From NCBI GenBank assembly GCA_023212695.1, contig JALCCG010000001.1:186001-250000 (forward strand): a DNA stretch of 64,000 nucleotides, read 5' to 3'. A model generated the notes under the pieces. It saw only the letters and a list, made by a program, of their open reading frames with translations, did not search any database and was not told the DNA's origin. This document shows, in pieces, positions 37,901 through 45,933 of the stretch. The DNA comes from Sporisorium sorghi. Its lineage: Eukaryota; Basidiomycota; Ustilaginomycetes; Ustilaginales; Ustilaginaceae. The translations under genes were made by a program, and so were the position numbers. Each line of letters opens with the position of its first letter. Positions within the stretch are counted from its first letter, which is position 1.

Positions 37901-38284
37901 GCGGAGTCGGAACATATGTTTGGTTCTTGGGATTCGGCCGGCTATCCTTATTATTCAGGAGCGGGAGATTACACTCAGCAAGTAAATTTGGATATGGCTC
38001 AACTCCGACTAGCATCAGATGATGAGTTATGGCTGGAAGCCGAGGATATCAGGGAGACAGCTTGCTTATATGTGAATGAGAGGGAGGCAGGTGTCCGTTT
38101 ATGGCCACCTTATCACTGGAATATCACGTCCTATGCAGGGCAGGGGAACAACCAAATCACTATACGTGCAGCGAATACACTTGAGAATTTATATGGAAAA
38201 TCAGCATTGCCTTCTGGAGTGAATGGACAGGTAAAGTTGGTGCGTCGTTCACGAATCCGGGAAAAAGATCGCAGTCAAAACTAA
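34931..38284 (+). CDS. GH106-like glycosyl hydrolase (putative alpha-L-rhamnosidase type)
   Basis: 1117 residues. The N-terminal barrel has PFWFLNHELEKAELESQI, GGVVLHARHGMQMPYLS and VVWLYDEDNWPSGTLGG, blocks shared by GH106 and related large glycosidases. FTDEPGLM holds a candidate catalytic Glu. The C-terminal part carries a jelly-roll domain with IEIFVNG-like and ITIRAANTLEN segments typical of beta-sandwich accessory domains. No signal peptide. GTG at 34931 follows GGTGATGTAG, five bases after the broken gene upstream, so both were one operon. Rhamnosidase specificity is known for a few GH106 members only; here it is an inference. Confidence 0.75.
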   Translation: MNNVKPEARMDFNLLKQEFMNPQAAYRPQPFWFLNHELEKAELESQIQAMFEAGVGGVVLHARHGMQMPYLSPAFMEVLEFCTMECEKRNMVVWLYDEDNWPSGTLGGKLTRQHPEYRMRYLRVEEKRHSRASGPVALRLDFASHDHNELIAILAYRATRRGEEWLLHDDPEDITNLWGRDWTPTTEDTYIVLACWSCEIAEGITFAQGYYLDTLNPEAVQTFIQMAYEPFLPLQKYYGSTIQGVFTDEPGLMIHDGFFGVEAIRTAVNDVGATLPGMVFAWTFGMRERFQEENGYDLVPRLGALLYGMADGSRSTKQQYYDSITRWYVEGYHAAIRTWCEQYGLLYIGHTLEEPVWGQARSQGNQTRVLQQFHYAGVDYLTAGIGTKENPHRIVSVKTAASVAQLNGKERVICESFGASGHGYSMRQRRLDANFMAFLGVNLFIPHAFYYSFAGYRKTDFPPTEFKHAPHWPHYQSFADYIGRLSVLGASTKRKPEVLLLSPIHTVYECMFLSGQSDQHPSADKWFSILSDRLLRSSIDYDYVDECQLREAEIVPGAGYRFYGDENIYSVLIMPGIQVMSKDVAARLVSFVKQGGTLIAVGAIPKHSERMRQDPELTKLMNELFQPHPRHGEIYAMGKGYTQYYSLEDTAHEASMIMDDNHSSVCDHDQEEGVCNDRAATLDEQEKVPLPDLFERFCVHVSRLLRISPTLRWQLEDGRNGDLIYVERMFDNQLHTWLMNWSEQSVTIRLDPGAAKDCIEEWDLESGKVQQLSHGATLSFAPGELRIFSVTSGESSYMHQEHTFINRSEENSISEVVAILQDPWQFQTAEPNVLLLDQWQVTLNDRQSKMNATMPGQVNTYRTTFTMTQELIGLVQSASRSGPSNKSGSDRPTEIELVLDDVEQNIPSHIGFLQRRRNLEIFVNGVRQDALRPSTWQDSHYKRVDITKHLVAGENELEILTVSLLEPMAAISFPAFLLGPFIIEGHMTLNAESEHMFGSWDSAGYPYYSGAGDYTQQVNLDMAQLRLASDDELWLEAEDIRETACLYVNEREAGVRLWPPYHWNITSYAGQGNNQITIRAANTLENLYGKSALPSGVNGQVKLVRRSRIREKDRSQN

Positions 38285-38341
38285 GATATCCTCAAATGAC
38301 TATAGCCCTGCGTAGGTTATTGTCATTGTCGTCATCTCATA

Positions 38342-38369
38342 AGTTTACATAACATATAATATGTATACC
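38342..38369 (+). other. dif-like site 2 (variant)
   Basis: AGTTTACATAA, CATATA, then ATATGTATACC. The XerD-like arm is identical to the recalled B. subtilis dif arm (11 of 11), and 19 of 28 positions match overall. Same orientation as the sites at 4473 and 42013. Confidence 0.45.
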
Positions 38370-38549
38370 ATTATTGTGTTGAAACTTAAATCTCAGATAT
38401 TCAACCTGCTGGAAGGCACCGAGATTTAGTAGTCGAAAAATTGAAGACTCGGTTCTTACATAATCAGCGATTTGTGATGACAATCTCCTAATCCTGGAGC
38501 ATTAAGCTTAGATGGTTCGGTGACTATTTCAACTCGGAGGTGCCATTAA

Positions 38550-40151
38550 GTGCAGTTGAAGAAGAAAACCATCATGGTTTTGGCGCTCAGCTTGTCCATT
38601 CTTTCGCAAGGCATGGTTGTCCATGCGGCGAAGGAAGAAGGTTACAAGTTTAAGCCGGAAGGTAACGGTAAATGGATGACGGGAGAGTACCACGCACATA
38701 CTTATCAATCCGATGATGCCAGTCAATCCCTGCAAGAAGTGCTGGACCACGGATTTCAGAAGTACAATCTGGACTGGATTGCAATTTCTGATCATCTTCG
38801 AACCTCTACACGGGATGAAGATGGGAATGCGATTGCTGGCGGACCTATTCCGCTCTCTCAGGGACTGGCCCAGTACCAGGTTCCCGGAATCAAGCAGCTT
38901 CAGGCAGCAGGGAAATATAAGAACAAAATTATCTTCTCGGGGTTTGAATGGGATATGCCTACCTATGAGCATGTGGGTATCGGTATTATTGCGGGAAAAT
39001 TCGGCTCAGAATCTAGCCTGAAGGCCGTCAGTCAATTTGAGTATCTGTTCACCAACCGTGAAGAATCGTTGTTCGACCCCGCAGATGTTGCGAATTGGAA
39101 TAAACAAGGAAGCAGGGCATTTACGACACGGGAGGATGCTCGCATGGCACTGGCTTGGCTGGAGAAGAATTATCGGAATAGCAGTTACGCCTTGCTCAAC
39201 CATCCCTCTAGAAAAACCGTGTAAACCATTGCGGACATTCGCGACTTCAATAACATGGCTCCGAACGTCGTATTTGGTATGGAAGGCATGCCCGGGAATC
39301 AGATGGAGCCGGATCGAGGCGGCTTAAACCTGACAACGCCGGAAAACAGAACTTATGGCGGCGCTGACTTCATGATCGCCAAGGTTGGCGGCGTATGGGA
39401 TGCTTTGCTCGGAGAAGGACGCGAGTTCTGGAATTTCACGAATTCGGATTCGCATTTTGAGATTAGTGAAAACCGGTTGTATTCCAGCGGATATTGGCCA
39501 GGTCAATACGCCAAGAATTACACTTGGATACAAGGCCAAGACATGCAAAGCGTATTGGATGGTATGCGTTCAGGTAAATCATTCTCTGTCTTCGGCGATT
39601 TGATTAACGCACTGGACTTCCAGGTCCGTCATGGTAACAAACAGGCAGAAATGGGTGGAGATCTTCATGTTAAGAAGGGAACGCCCATCGAGATCACCAT
39701 CCGCTTCAAAAGCCCGAAGAAAAATAACAATGGCGATGCTGTAAAGGTGGATCATGTCGATCTGATCGCAGGGGATGTAATAGGTAAGGCACAGCCAGGC
39801 ACGGCTGCATATAGCAAGAGTACCAACGATTCTACCAAAGTCGTTATGCGGTTTACAAGCAAAGACTGGAAGACCGATCGGGACGGATACAACGTGATTA
39901 CATATCGAACCGTAGCCACGAAGGATCAATATTTCCGTCTAAGAGGTACCAACCTTGGGGTCAATGTTGCAGGAGAAACAAGCAACGGTAATCCGTTAAT
40001 GGATCCTAAGACGGACATCGAAGACCATGAGATGCGTTTTGCGGAAATTAACAAACGAAATTATAGTGATCTGTGGTTCTACTCCAATCCCATCTTCGTT
40101 TCTGTAGATAGTAAACCGAACAAACATGGGAACCATTCGGAACAAAAATGA
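38550..40151 (+). pseudogene. exported CehA/McbA-type PHP metallohydrolase, split by in-frame TAA
   Basis: GTG at 38550 follows GGAGGTG and encodes a signal peptide ending VHAAKEE. The PHP-domain metal motifs are visible: GEYHAHTYQSDD, WIAISDH, FSGFEWD and, after the break, FWNFTNSDSH. The reading is interrupted by TAA at 39222-39224 in RKTVxTIADIRDF and resumes in the same frame to 40151; one base change (for example from TAT) explains it. The C-terminal third is a beta-rich domain. Intact length would be 533 residues. Members are secreted phosphoesterase-like hydrolases with poorly known substrates. Terminator at 40173. Confidence 0.78.
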
Positions 40152-40172
40152 ATACATGCAATGCATGAAAGA

Positions 40173-40203
40173 GACTGCCGATCTGTCGGCAGTCTTGTTT
40201 ATT
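40173..40203 (+). terminator. terminator after PHP-type gene
   Basis: GACTGCCGA pairs with TCGGCAGTC across TCTG, followed by TTGTTT. Confidence 0.85.
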
Positions 40204-40331
40204 CATGACGTTAATTATCCCGCTGCTTAAGAAGGAGCGGTTGGGAGTGGGGCTGTTTTAGTTACTCGCTTCAGTACTTGACAGCTCAATATAACCACCC
40301 ATTGTATAAAAGTTAGGGCAGAATACAGGTG

Positions 40332-40347
40332 GTATAAGGCGTTATAC
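40332..40347. promoter_or_regulatory. GTATAA-4-TTATAC inverted repeat upstream of MerR gene
   Basis: A perfect 6-4-6 dyad whose right half overlaps a -10-like TATACT, 42 bases before the start codon: a plausible autoregulatory MerR operator. A separate TTGACA lies at 40278. Confidence 0.4.
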
Positions 40348-40388
40348 TAAACAAGACGAAGTAATCATGGGGGAAGGAGGCTGTACAT

Positions 40389-41204
40389 ATGTTTACGATC
40401 GGAGAAATATCCAAGCTCTTTCAGATCGATGTCCGCACGCTTCGCTATTATGACGACATTGATTTGTTTAAACCGGCATCCGTGGATCATCTGAACCGTT
40501 ACCGTTATTATTCGGTCCATCAATTCGAACAGTTAAACACGATTCTGTATCTCAAAACACTTGGCATTCCGTTAAAAGAAATCAAGCTGTTTCTGGATGA
40601 TCGGGAGATTGATCATATCCTGACTCTGCTTAAGGAGCAGCAGCGAAGAACGAAAGAGAAAATTCAGGAATTTCAGCGGATTCAGCAGAAAATTACAAGC
40701 CGGATTCAGCAGATTGAAGACGCAACGAACAAGGAAGAACTCTACAAAATTCGTGAAGTACAGATTCCAGAGAGAGTCATAGTGCTGCTAAAGCAAAAAA
40801 TACATAAAGGCGACAATTTGGAGCTGCCGATCCGATTATTGGAGAACAGCACACAGATGCATTCTACCATTTTCCTGGGAAAAATCGGTTTATTGATCTC
40901 GGTTGACAACTTAATGAAGCGCAAATTTGACGAATACAACTCTATTTTTGTCATTGTCGAACAGGATGGTGACGGCAGCAGCTCCGGGGCCGAAGTGAAA
41001 ATATTGCCGAAAGACAAGTATATTTCCATTCGTTTTGTGGGCACACACGAAGATGCAGTACCTTATTACGGGAAACTCTTGGATTATATCGAACAAAAGG
41101 GGTTTCAACTGATTGAAGATGCGGTGGAGATCACCTATATTGATTATGGGCTTACCGATGATCCATCTCAATTTGTAACGGAAATTCAGATGCTTGCCAA
41201 ATAA
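40389..41204 (+). CDS. MerR-family regulator with GyrI-like effector domain
   Basis: 271 residues. The N-terminal MerR helix-turn-helix reads TIGEISKLFQIDVRTLRYYDDIDLFKPA, followed by a coiled-coil dimerisation helix (about 80-118) and a C-terminal effector-binding domain of GyrI/BmrR type. ATG at 40389 follows GGGGGAAGGAGG. BmrR-like proteins bind lipophilic drugs and activate exporters, but no exporter is adjacent; the downstream DUF554 gene lies beyond a terminator. Confidence 0.9.
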   Translation: MFTIGEISKLFQIDVRTLRYYDDIDLFKPASVDHLNRYRYYSVHQFEQLNTILYLKTLGIPLKEIKLFLDDREIDHILTLLKEQQRRTKEKIQEFQRIQQKITSRIQQIEDATNKEELYKIREVQIPERVIVLLKQKIHKGDNLELPIRLLENSTQMHSTIFLGKIGLLISVDNLMKRKFDEYNSIFVIVEQDGDGSSSGAEVKILPKDKYISIRFVGTHEDAVPYYGKLLDYIEQKGFQLIEDAVEITYIDYGLTDDPSQFVTEIQMLAK

Positions 41205-41211
41205 CAGATTG

Positions 41212-41237
41212 ACCCTCCAGCCACTGGAGGGTTTATT
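41212..41237 (+). terminator. terminator after MerR gene
   Basis: CCCTCCA pairs with TGGAGGG across GCCAC, then TTTATT. Confidence 0.8.
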
Positions 41238-41270
41238 CTGAATGCAAAACCTATGTAGGAGAGAGCACCT

Positions 41271-41954
41271 GTGATCGGAACTATTGTAAACGTTGCAGCT
41301 ATTATTGTAGGCAGTGTGATTGGAAGCATATTTAAGAGAGGGATGAAGGAGTCCTATCAGGACATTCTGATGCAGGCGATGGGTTTGGCCGTGACGGCAC
41401 TCGGCGTGCATTCAATTGTGAAGTATATGCCGGACAGTGCATATCCGGTCTTATTCATCGTCAGTCTTGCCGCAGGCGGGCTGATCGGGGAGAAAATCAA
41501 TCTGGAACAGCGATTCAAGCATGCGGTGTCCAGATTTTCGACAAGCAATCTAGCGGATGGATTATCTACTGCTATTCTTTTATTTTGCATTGGAACACTG
41601 TCCATTATCGGACCGATCGAGAGTGCGTTAAACGGGAATCATACCTATTTGTTCACGAATGCAATTCTGGACGGAGTGACATCCATCGTACTGGCGTCAA
41701 CCTTTGGTATCGGTATTATTTTATCAGCCGTTGTACTATTTTGTTGGCAAGGATTATTCTATGTTCTGGCCGGTGCTGTGTCGGGTTTTATCACACCGGA
41801 GCTGTTAACCGAAATATCCATTGTTGGGGGAATCTTGATTCTGAGTTCTGGCTTGAGCATATTAGGCATCCGTCATTTCAAAACGATGAATCTAATCCCA
41901 GCGCTGCTGATTCCTGTTGTGTTTATTACGCTTAAGACGATGCTGGGTATGTGA
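41271..41954 (+). CDS. DUF554 (YqgA-like) membrane protein
   Basis: 227 residues, about seven membrane helices. MIGTIVNVAAIIVGSVIGSIFKRG at the N-terminus and FCIGTLSIIGPIESALNG in the middle are DUF554 signatures. Function unknown; transport has been suggested for the family. GTG at 41271 follows AGGAGAGAG at good spacing. It is flanked by terminators and lies just before the dif-like site at 42013. Confidence 0.85.
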   Translation: MIGTIVNVAAIIVGSVIGSIFKRGMKESYQDILMQAMGLAVTALGVHSIVKYMPDSAYPVLFIVSLAAGGLIGEKINLEQRFKHAVSRFSTSNLADGLSTAILLFCIGTLSIIGPIESALNGNHTYLFTNAILDGVTSIVLASTFGIGIILSAVVLFCWQGLFYVLAGAVSGFITPELLTEISIVGGILILSSGLSILGIRHFKTMNLIPALLIPVVFITLKTMLGM

Positions 41955-41959
41955 TGATG

Positions 41960-42001
41960 AACCGTCAATTTCAGAATAGACATCTGAGATGGACGGTTTT
42001 C
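41960..42001 (+). terminator. terminator after DUF554 gene
   Basis: AACCGTC pairs with GACGGTT, with an inner partly paired region, then TTCTT. Confidence 0.65.
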
Positions 42002-42012
42002 TTCGTTTTGAT

Positions 42013-42040
42013 AGTTTACATAATATTTATTATGATGCCT
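42013..42040 (+). other. dif-like site 3
   Basis: AGTTTACATAA, TATTTA, then TTATGATGCCT. Positions 42014-42034 are identical to 4474-4494 (21 bases). 20 of 28 positions match the recalled B. subtilis dif, including the first 14. Confidence 0.5.
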
Positions 42041-42250
42041 TAATCGGAATAGGCATACACCTAGATGTGGGCCATTGCATACACTGCCGATGAGGAATCG
42101 TCACACCTATGTTGTTCTTACGTTCGCATCTGTGAAAAAAAGAATAACACATAATCCGGATTCGTCCACATAACCATGTACAGAATGGACATGATCGCTT
42201 GTCCAATCACCGGCATGAATCCGGTTATTAACGAAAGGAGGAGGATCAGT

Positions 42251-43201
42251 TTGTCATCCACCCCAGAAGGGAAATGGACTGCGGATCATCGGAGTATGGC
42301 TAAACGAAGATTCAGATTTACACGCAATGACTGGATGGGCTATCTATTCAGTGCCCCGCTTATTATCGGGGTTGTGGTATTTGCCATCTATCCCATGTTC
42401 GCCGCGCTGTTCATGAGTTTTCATCAGACATCTGGGCTCAATTTATCGGGCGCTTGGGTGGGCCTCAGCAACTACCGATACGCACTGGAGGATTCCTTAT
42501 TTTGGCAAGCGCTTACAAACACATTTATGATGGGGATATGGTCTGTTCTGCTTGGTATTGCACTGTCTTTTATTCTGGCCAGCCTCATTAACAACTTGAA
42601 GTGGAATCTGGGCCGTAATTTTTTTAAAGCCGTATATTTTCTGCCCAATGTGGTATCCGGTGTTGCGACAAGCCTCTTGTTTTCGTTCTTGTTCTTTCCG
42701 TCCAAGGAGGGACTGATCAACTTTGTTATTGGCTTGTTTGGCATGGATCCTGTTGGATGGTTCACGAATCCTGAAGTCGCACGGTACAGCATTGTGCTGA
42801 TGAGTTTGTGGGGCGCGCTCGGGTATAACACGATCATTTTCCTGGCCGGATTACAAAGTGTTCCTCGGGATCTTTACGAAGCAGCAGAAGTGGATGGAGC
42901 CGGAACGTACCGGAAGTGGTGGTATATCACGATTCCTTATTTGCGTCCAATCTTTGTGTTTATGCTCATTATGGGAACCATTGGCGGCATGAAGCGGTTT
43001 ACCGATGTCTGGTTAATCGGGGGAACGGCTGGCAATCCAGGAGGAAGCTTGATGACGGTCGTGCTGTACATTTACCGGAATGCGTTCCTTGCTTCACAGA
43101 TGGGTCTGGCCACTGCCGTATCCTACTTACTGTTCTTGATCATACTCATTCTGACGGCATTCCTCATGCTGCTTAACCGCCGTAAAGACAGTTTAGACTA
43201 A
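42251..43201 (+). CDS. CUT1 sugar ABC transporter permease (MalF/UgpA-like)
   Basis: About 316 residues. TTG at 42251 lies behind AAAGGAGGAGG, so the in-frame ATG at 42176 is rejected. Six helices follow a basic start (KRRFRFTRNDWMGYLFSAPLIIGVVVFAIYP, typical of MalF-type permeases), with EAA loop YEAAEVDGAGTYRKWWYITIPYL. First gene of a three-gene importer operon. No regulator or hydrolase is linked and the region upstream holds the dif-like site, so the sugar is unknown. Confidence 0.92.
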   Translation: MSSTPEGKWTADHRSMAKRRFRFTRNDWMGYLFSAPLIIGVVVFAIYPMFAALFMSFHQTSGLNLSGAWVGLSNYRYALEDSLFWQALTNTFMMGIWSVLLGIALSFILASLINNLKWNLGRNFFKAVYFLPNVVSGVATSLLFSFLFFPSKEGLINFVIGLFGMDPVGWFTNPEVARYSIVLMSLWGALGYNTIIFLAGLQSVPRDLYEAAEVDGAGTYRKWWYITIPYLRPIFVFMLIMGTIGGMKRFTDVWLIGGTAGNPGGSLMTVVLYIYRNAFLASQMGLATAVSYLLFLIILILTAFLMLLNRRKDSLD

Positions 43202-43265
43202 CTCGGTCGCCTTGCCGATTCGGGAACCTTAAGGAACCGTAAATCCACAAGACAGGAGGGTAACT

Positions 43266-44135
43266 ATGATCGATTCAGCCTTACCCAAGGAACCTGTACG
43301 CCGTAAACGAATCACACTTCAACAGCTTATTTTGACAATGGTCCTGCTGCTGGGTTCATTTATTATGATTGTGCCGTTCCTATGGATGCTCGTGACCAGC
43401 TTCGATTGGGGGGCACGACTCAATATCTCTTTTCCGCCCAAAATATGGCCGGAGGAGCCTTCGATCCGAACTTATGAAGCCGCTTTCACTAACATCAATA
43501 TGTTTCGATATATTGGCAATTCAACACTTGTTAGTGCAGGAGTCATTGTCATCAGCTCGTTGTCTGCGCTTTTGTCCGGATATGCCTTATCCAAACTCCG
43601 CTTCAAAGGGGCAAACTTCGTTCTGCTGCTGGCCTTAAGCACGATGATGATTCCATTCGAAATGACGATGATTCCTCAGTATCTGCTGTTCAGCAAGCTC
43701 GGTTTGGTTGACAATTATCTGGCTTTTTATTTGCCGGCGATGAATTATGCTTTCGGTACTTTTTTAGCCAAGGCGTTCTTTGATCAATTACCCGGCAGTT
43801 TAAGGGAAGCTGCGGTATTGGATGGGGCCACGGAAATTACCGTATTCTGCCGGGTTTATCTGCCGCTCTGTACTCCCATTATCGCCACCATGGTTATTCT
43901 GCTGTTCCTTGGCGTCTGGAACGATATGCTGTGGCCGCTGCTGATTCTGAAATCCGCTACCAAATACACCATTCAGATTGGTCTGGCGATGTTTACCTAT
44001 AACAACGGGATCAATCAACAGCCTTCGATCATCATGGCGGCAACCACAACGAGTCTGATTCCAGTTATCGTCGTCTATATGTTCCTGCAGCGTTATATTA
44101 TCGAAAGCATTGCGCTCTCCGGTATCAAGCAGTAA
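43266..44135 (+). CDS. CUT1 sugar ABC transporter permease (MalG/UgpE-like)
   Basis: 289 residues, six helices, EAA loop LREAAVLDGATEITVFCRVYLP, C-terminus QRYIIESIALSGIKQ as in MalG-type permeases. ATG at 43266 follows GGAGGG. It pairs with the preceding permease. Confidence 0.92.
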   Translation: MIDSALPKEPVRRKRITLQQLILTMVLLLGSFIMIVPFLWMLVTSFDWGARLNISFPPKIWPEEPSIRTYEAAFTNINMFRYIGNSTLVSAGVIVISSLSALLSGYALSKLRFKGANFVLLLALSTMMIPFEMTMIPQYLLFSKLGLVDNYLAFYLPAMNYAFGTFLAKAFFDQLPGSLREAAVLDGATEITVFCRVYLPLCTPIIATMVILLFLGVWNDMLWPLLILKSATKYTIQIGLAMFTYNNGINQQPSIIMAATTTSLIPVIVVYMFLQRYIIESIALSGIKQ

Positions 44136-44184
44136 TTCCGCGTTACGCGAATTTTATATATTTTTTTACGGAGGTGTGTCTGAT

Positions 44185-45564
44185 ATGAAGAAGACGGTAC
44201 TGCTTATTCTGTCTTTTGTACTTGTGTTTACGATGGCCGCTTGCACTGGCAGTTCGGGAAAAGACGTAACCGGCGGCGTTAAAATTGAGAAAGTGTCCGA
44301 TATGCAAGGAACGGTTCGCGTTGCGCTGGCAGGCTGGCAGCTTGAGAACGGGATTGATGCGTTGACAGGGAATCCGACGATCGGCCTTAACGAATATTTG
44401 GATAAAACGTTCAAGAAAATGTATCCGAACATTAAACTTGAGGTATATCAAATCCCATGGGAGAACGTAAAAGCAAAACAAACGGCCATGCTGCTCTCCG
44501 GGGACGCGGATGTATTATACACGGGCGGAGCCTTTGCTTCCCAATGGTATCAGGAAGGACTGCTGCGGGATCTGGACGATCTGATTGAAAAGGACACCTC
44601 ATTTGACCCCAGCATTTATCTGGAAGGCATCATGAACAATTCCTACAGCACCAAATCCCCGGATGGCAGCAAGCAATTTGGCATTCCTGTCGCCCTTGGT
44701 CGCCGGATGACTATCTACGATAAGAAGCTGTTTGAAGACTGGGGAGTGGATACACTCACCGCACAGCCTGGTCCGGAAGAAATTCTGGATAAAGCTAAGA
44801 AAATGACCGGCAAAAACCCGAAAACCGGTGAAGACAATTTCGGCCTGTATTGGAGCGGCAACTCGTTAAACGGATCTACCTTTGTTGCGCTTACCCTTGC
44901 TTTTGGCGCGAAGGGAGCGGAAGGGTCGCTGAAGGATATCAAGAACATCAAGTGGCATCTCAACACACCGGAAATGGTGAAGGTGCTGGAATGGCTGAAG
45001 GAAGCTGCCAAGCTGCCGCCGGCCGGTTTCGTCAACGCCCAGGGTGCCGAGAATTTCGGGCTTGAGAAGAACAACATTGCCATCGCGCTGGATTCTACCG
45101 GCGGTTCAACCATGAGTGAATACCGTTCGAAGCAGAACAAAGAGCTGCTGGACCGATTTGAGCCGGTATTGAACCTAGGTCCAAAAGGCGAAGGCTGGGT
45201 TGCAGTCGACCCGTTCATCATGGCAAAGAATGCAAAAGATGTGGATGCATCATGGGAAGTGATGAAGTTCTTGACGAGTTACATGACGCAAAAATATATG
45301 TATGAAAATTTCTCGAATACCCCCACACTGAAAAACGCTGATTTCGTAACACCGGAAGATAAATTTGTGAAAAAAGCGCTTGAAATCGCGGAAGTTGGCC
45401 ACTCGGAGCTTATGGATGAAGCCAATCCGTTCTATATGAGCGACATCGCTCCAGCCATTAACGGATTTATTAGCCAGGCTGCATCCGGTCATGCACCGGA
45501 TATTCAGAAGTTTCTGGATGATCTGCAGGCACGTGCAGAGAAATGGTCTGCTAATCTTAAGTAA
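44185..45564 (+). CDS. extracellular sugar-binding lipoprotein (family 1)
   Basis: 459 residues. Signal peptide MKKTVLLILSFVLVFTMAAC with lipobox MAAC. ATG at 44185 follows GGAGGTG; longer in-frame readings back to 44110 overlap the permease and are rejected. Family 1 features include MLLSGDADVLYTGGAF, FLTSYMTQKYMYENF and a C-terminal domain rich in aromatic residues. Receptor for the importer encoded just upstream. Confidence 0.92.
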   Translation: MKKTVLLILSFVLVFTMAACTGSSGKDVTGGVKIEKVSDMQGTVRVALAGWQLENGIDALTGNPTIGLNEYLDKTFKKMYPNIKLEVYQIPWENVKAKQTAMLLSGDADVLYTGGAFASQWYQEGLLRDLDDLIEKDTSFDPSIYLEGIMNNSYSTKSPDGSKQFGIPVALGRRMTIYDKKLFEDWGVDTLTAQPGPEEILDKAKKMTGKNPKTGEDNFGLYWSGNSLNGSTFVALTLAFGAKGAEGSLKDIKNIKWHLNTPEMVKVLEWLKEAAKLPPAGFVNAQGAENFGLEKNNIAIALDSTGGSTMSEYRSKQNKELLDRFEPVLNLGPKGEGWVAVDPFIMAKNAKDVDASWEVMKFLTSYMTQKYMYENFSNTPTLKNADFVTPEDKFVKKALEIAEVGHSELMDEANPFYMSDIAPAINGFISQAASGHAPDIQKFLDDLQARAEKWSANLK

Positions 45565-45701
45565 GGTTGTTACAAGAGAACTGCATAAAGCGCGCAGCTC
45601 CTCAGAGACAGGCCTAATCATGATGATTATATGAGCCAATATGCAATATATTCCAGTTTATTGTAAAATGTGCATGGTCCAAATCAAGTGAAGAGATGAA
45701 G

Positions 45702-45728
45702 CCGGCCCAAGTGGCCGGTTTTTTTTAT
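45702..45728 (+). terminator. terminator of sugar ABC operon
   Basis: CCGGCC pairs with GGCCGG across CAAGT, followed by eight T. Confidence 0.9.
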
Positions 45729-45847
45729 GAGATGGAATGGAGCCTGGCATATTTTCAGGATATTTGCTGCTGCTGGTTACTGATATGGGAATCAGGCTTT
45801 TAAGCCTGCTGCAAAATATGCGGATGTACCCGAGACTAAACGCCTCT

Positions 45848-45875
45848 ACCGGATGCTTTGTCCCCACATACGATA
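45848..45875 (+). promoter_or_regulatory. sigma-K-like promoter upstream of sqhC
   Basis: AC at 45848, 17 bases, then CATACGATA at 45867-45875, matching the B. subtilis sigma-K pattern AC-N16/17-CATANNNTA, about 60 bases before the sqhC start. The low information content of the -35 part limits confidence. Confidence 0.35.
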
Positions 45876-45933
45876 AAAAAACAGGTTCTTATGACGAGAT
45901 ACCCTATCAATGTGGCAAGGAGTTGAGACGACA

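Noticed and set aside
32880..40151. Stop codon reassignment to explain the two genes with internal stops
   Set aside because: The two genes use different internal stops (TAG and TAA), and both codons clearly terminate other intact genes here.
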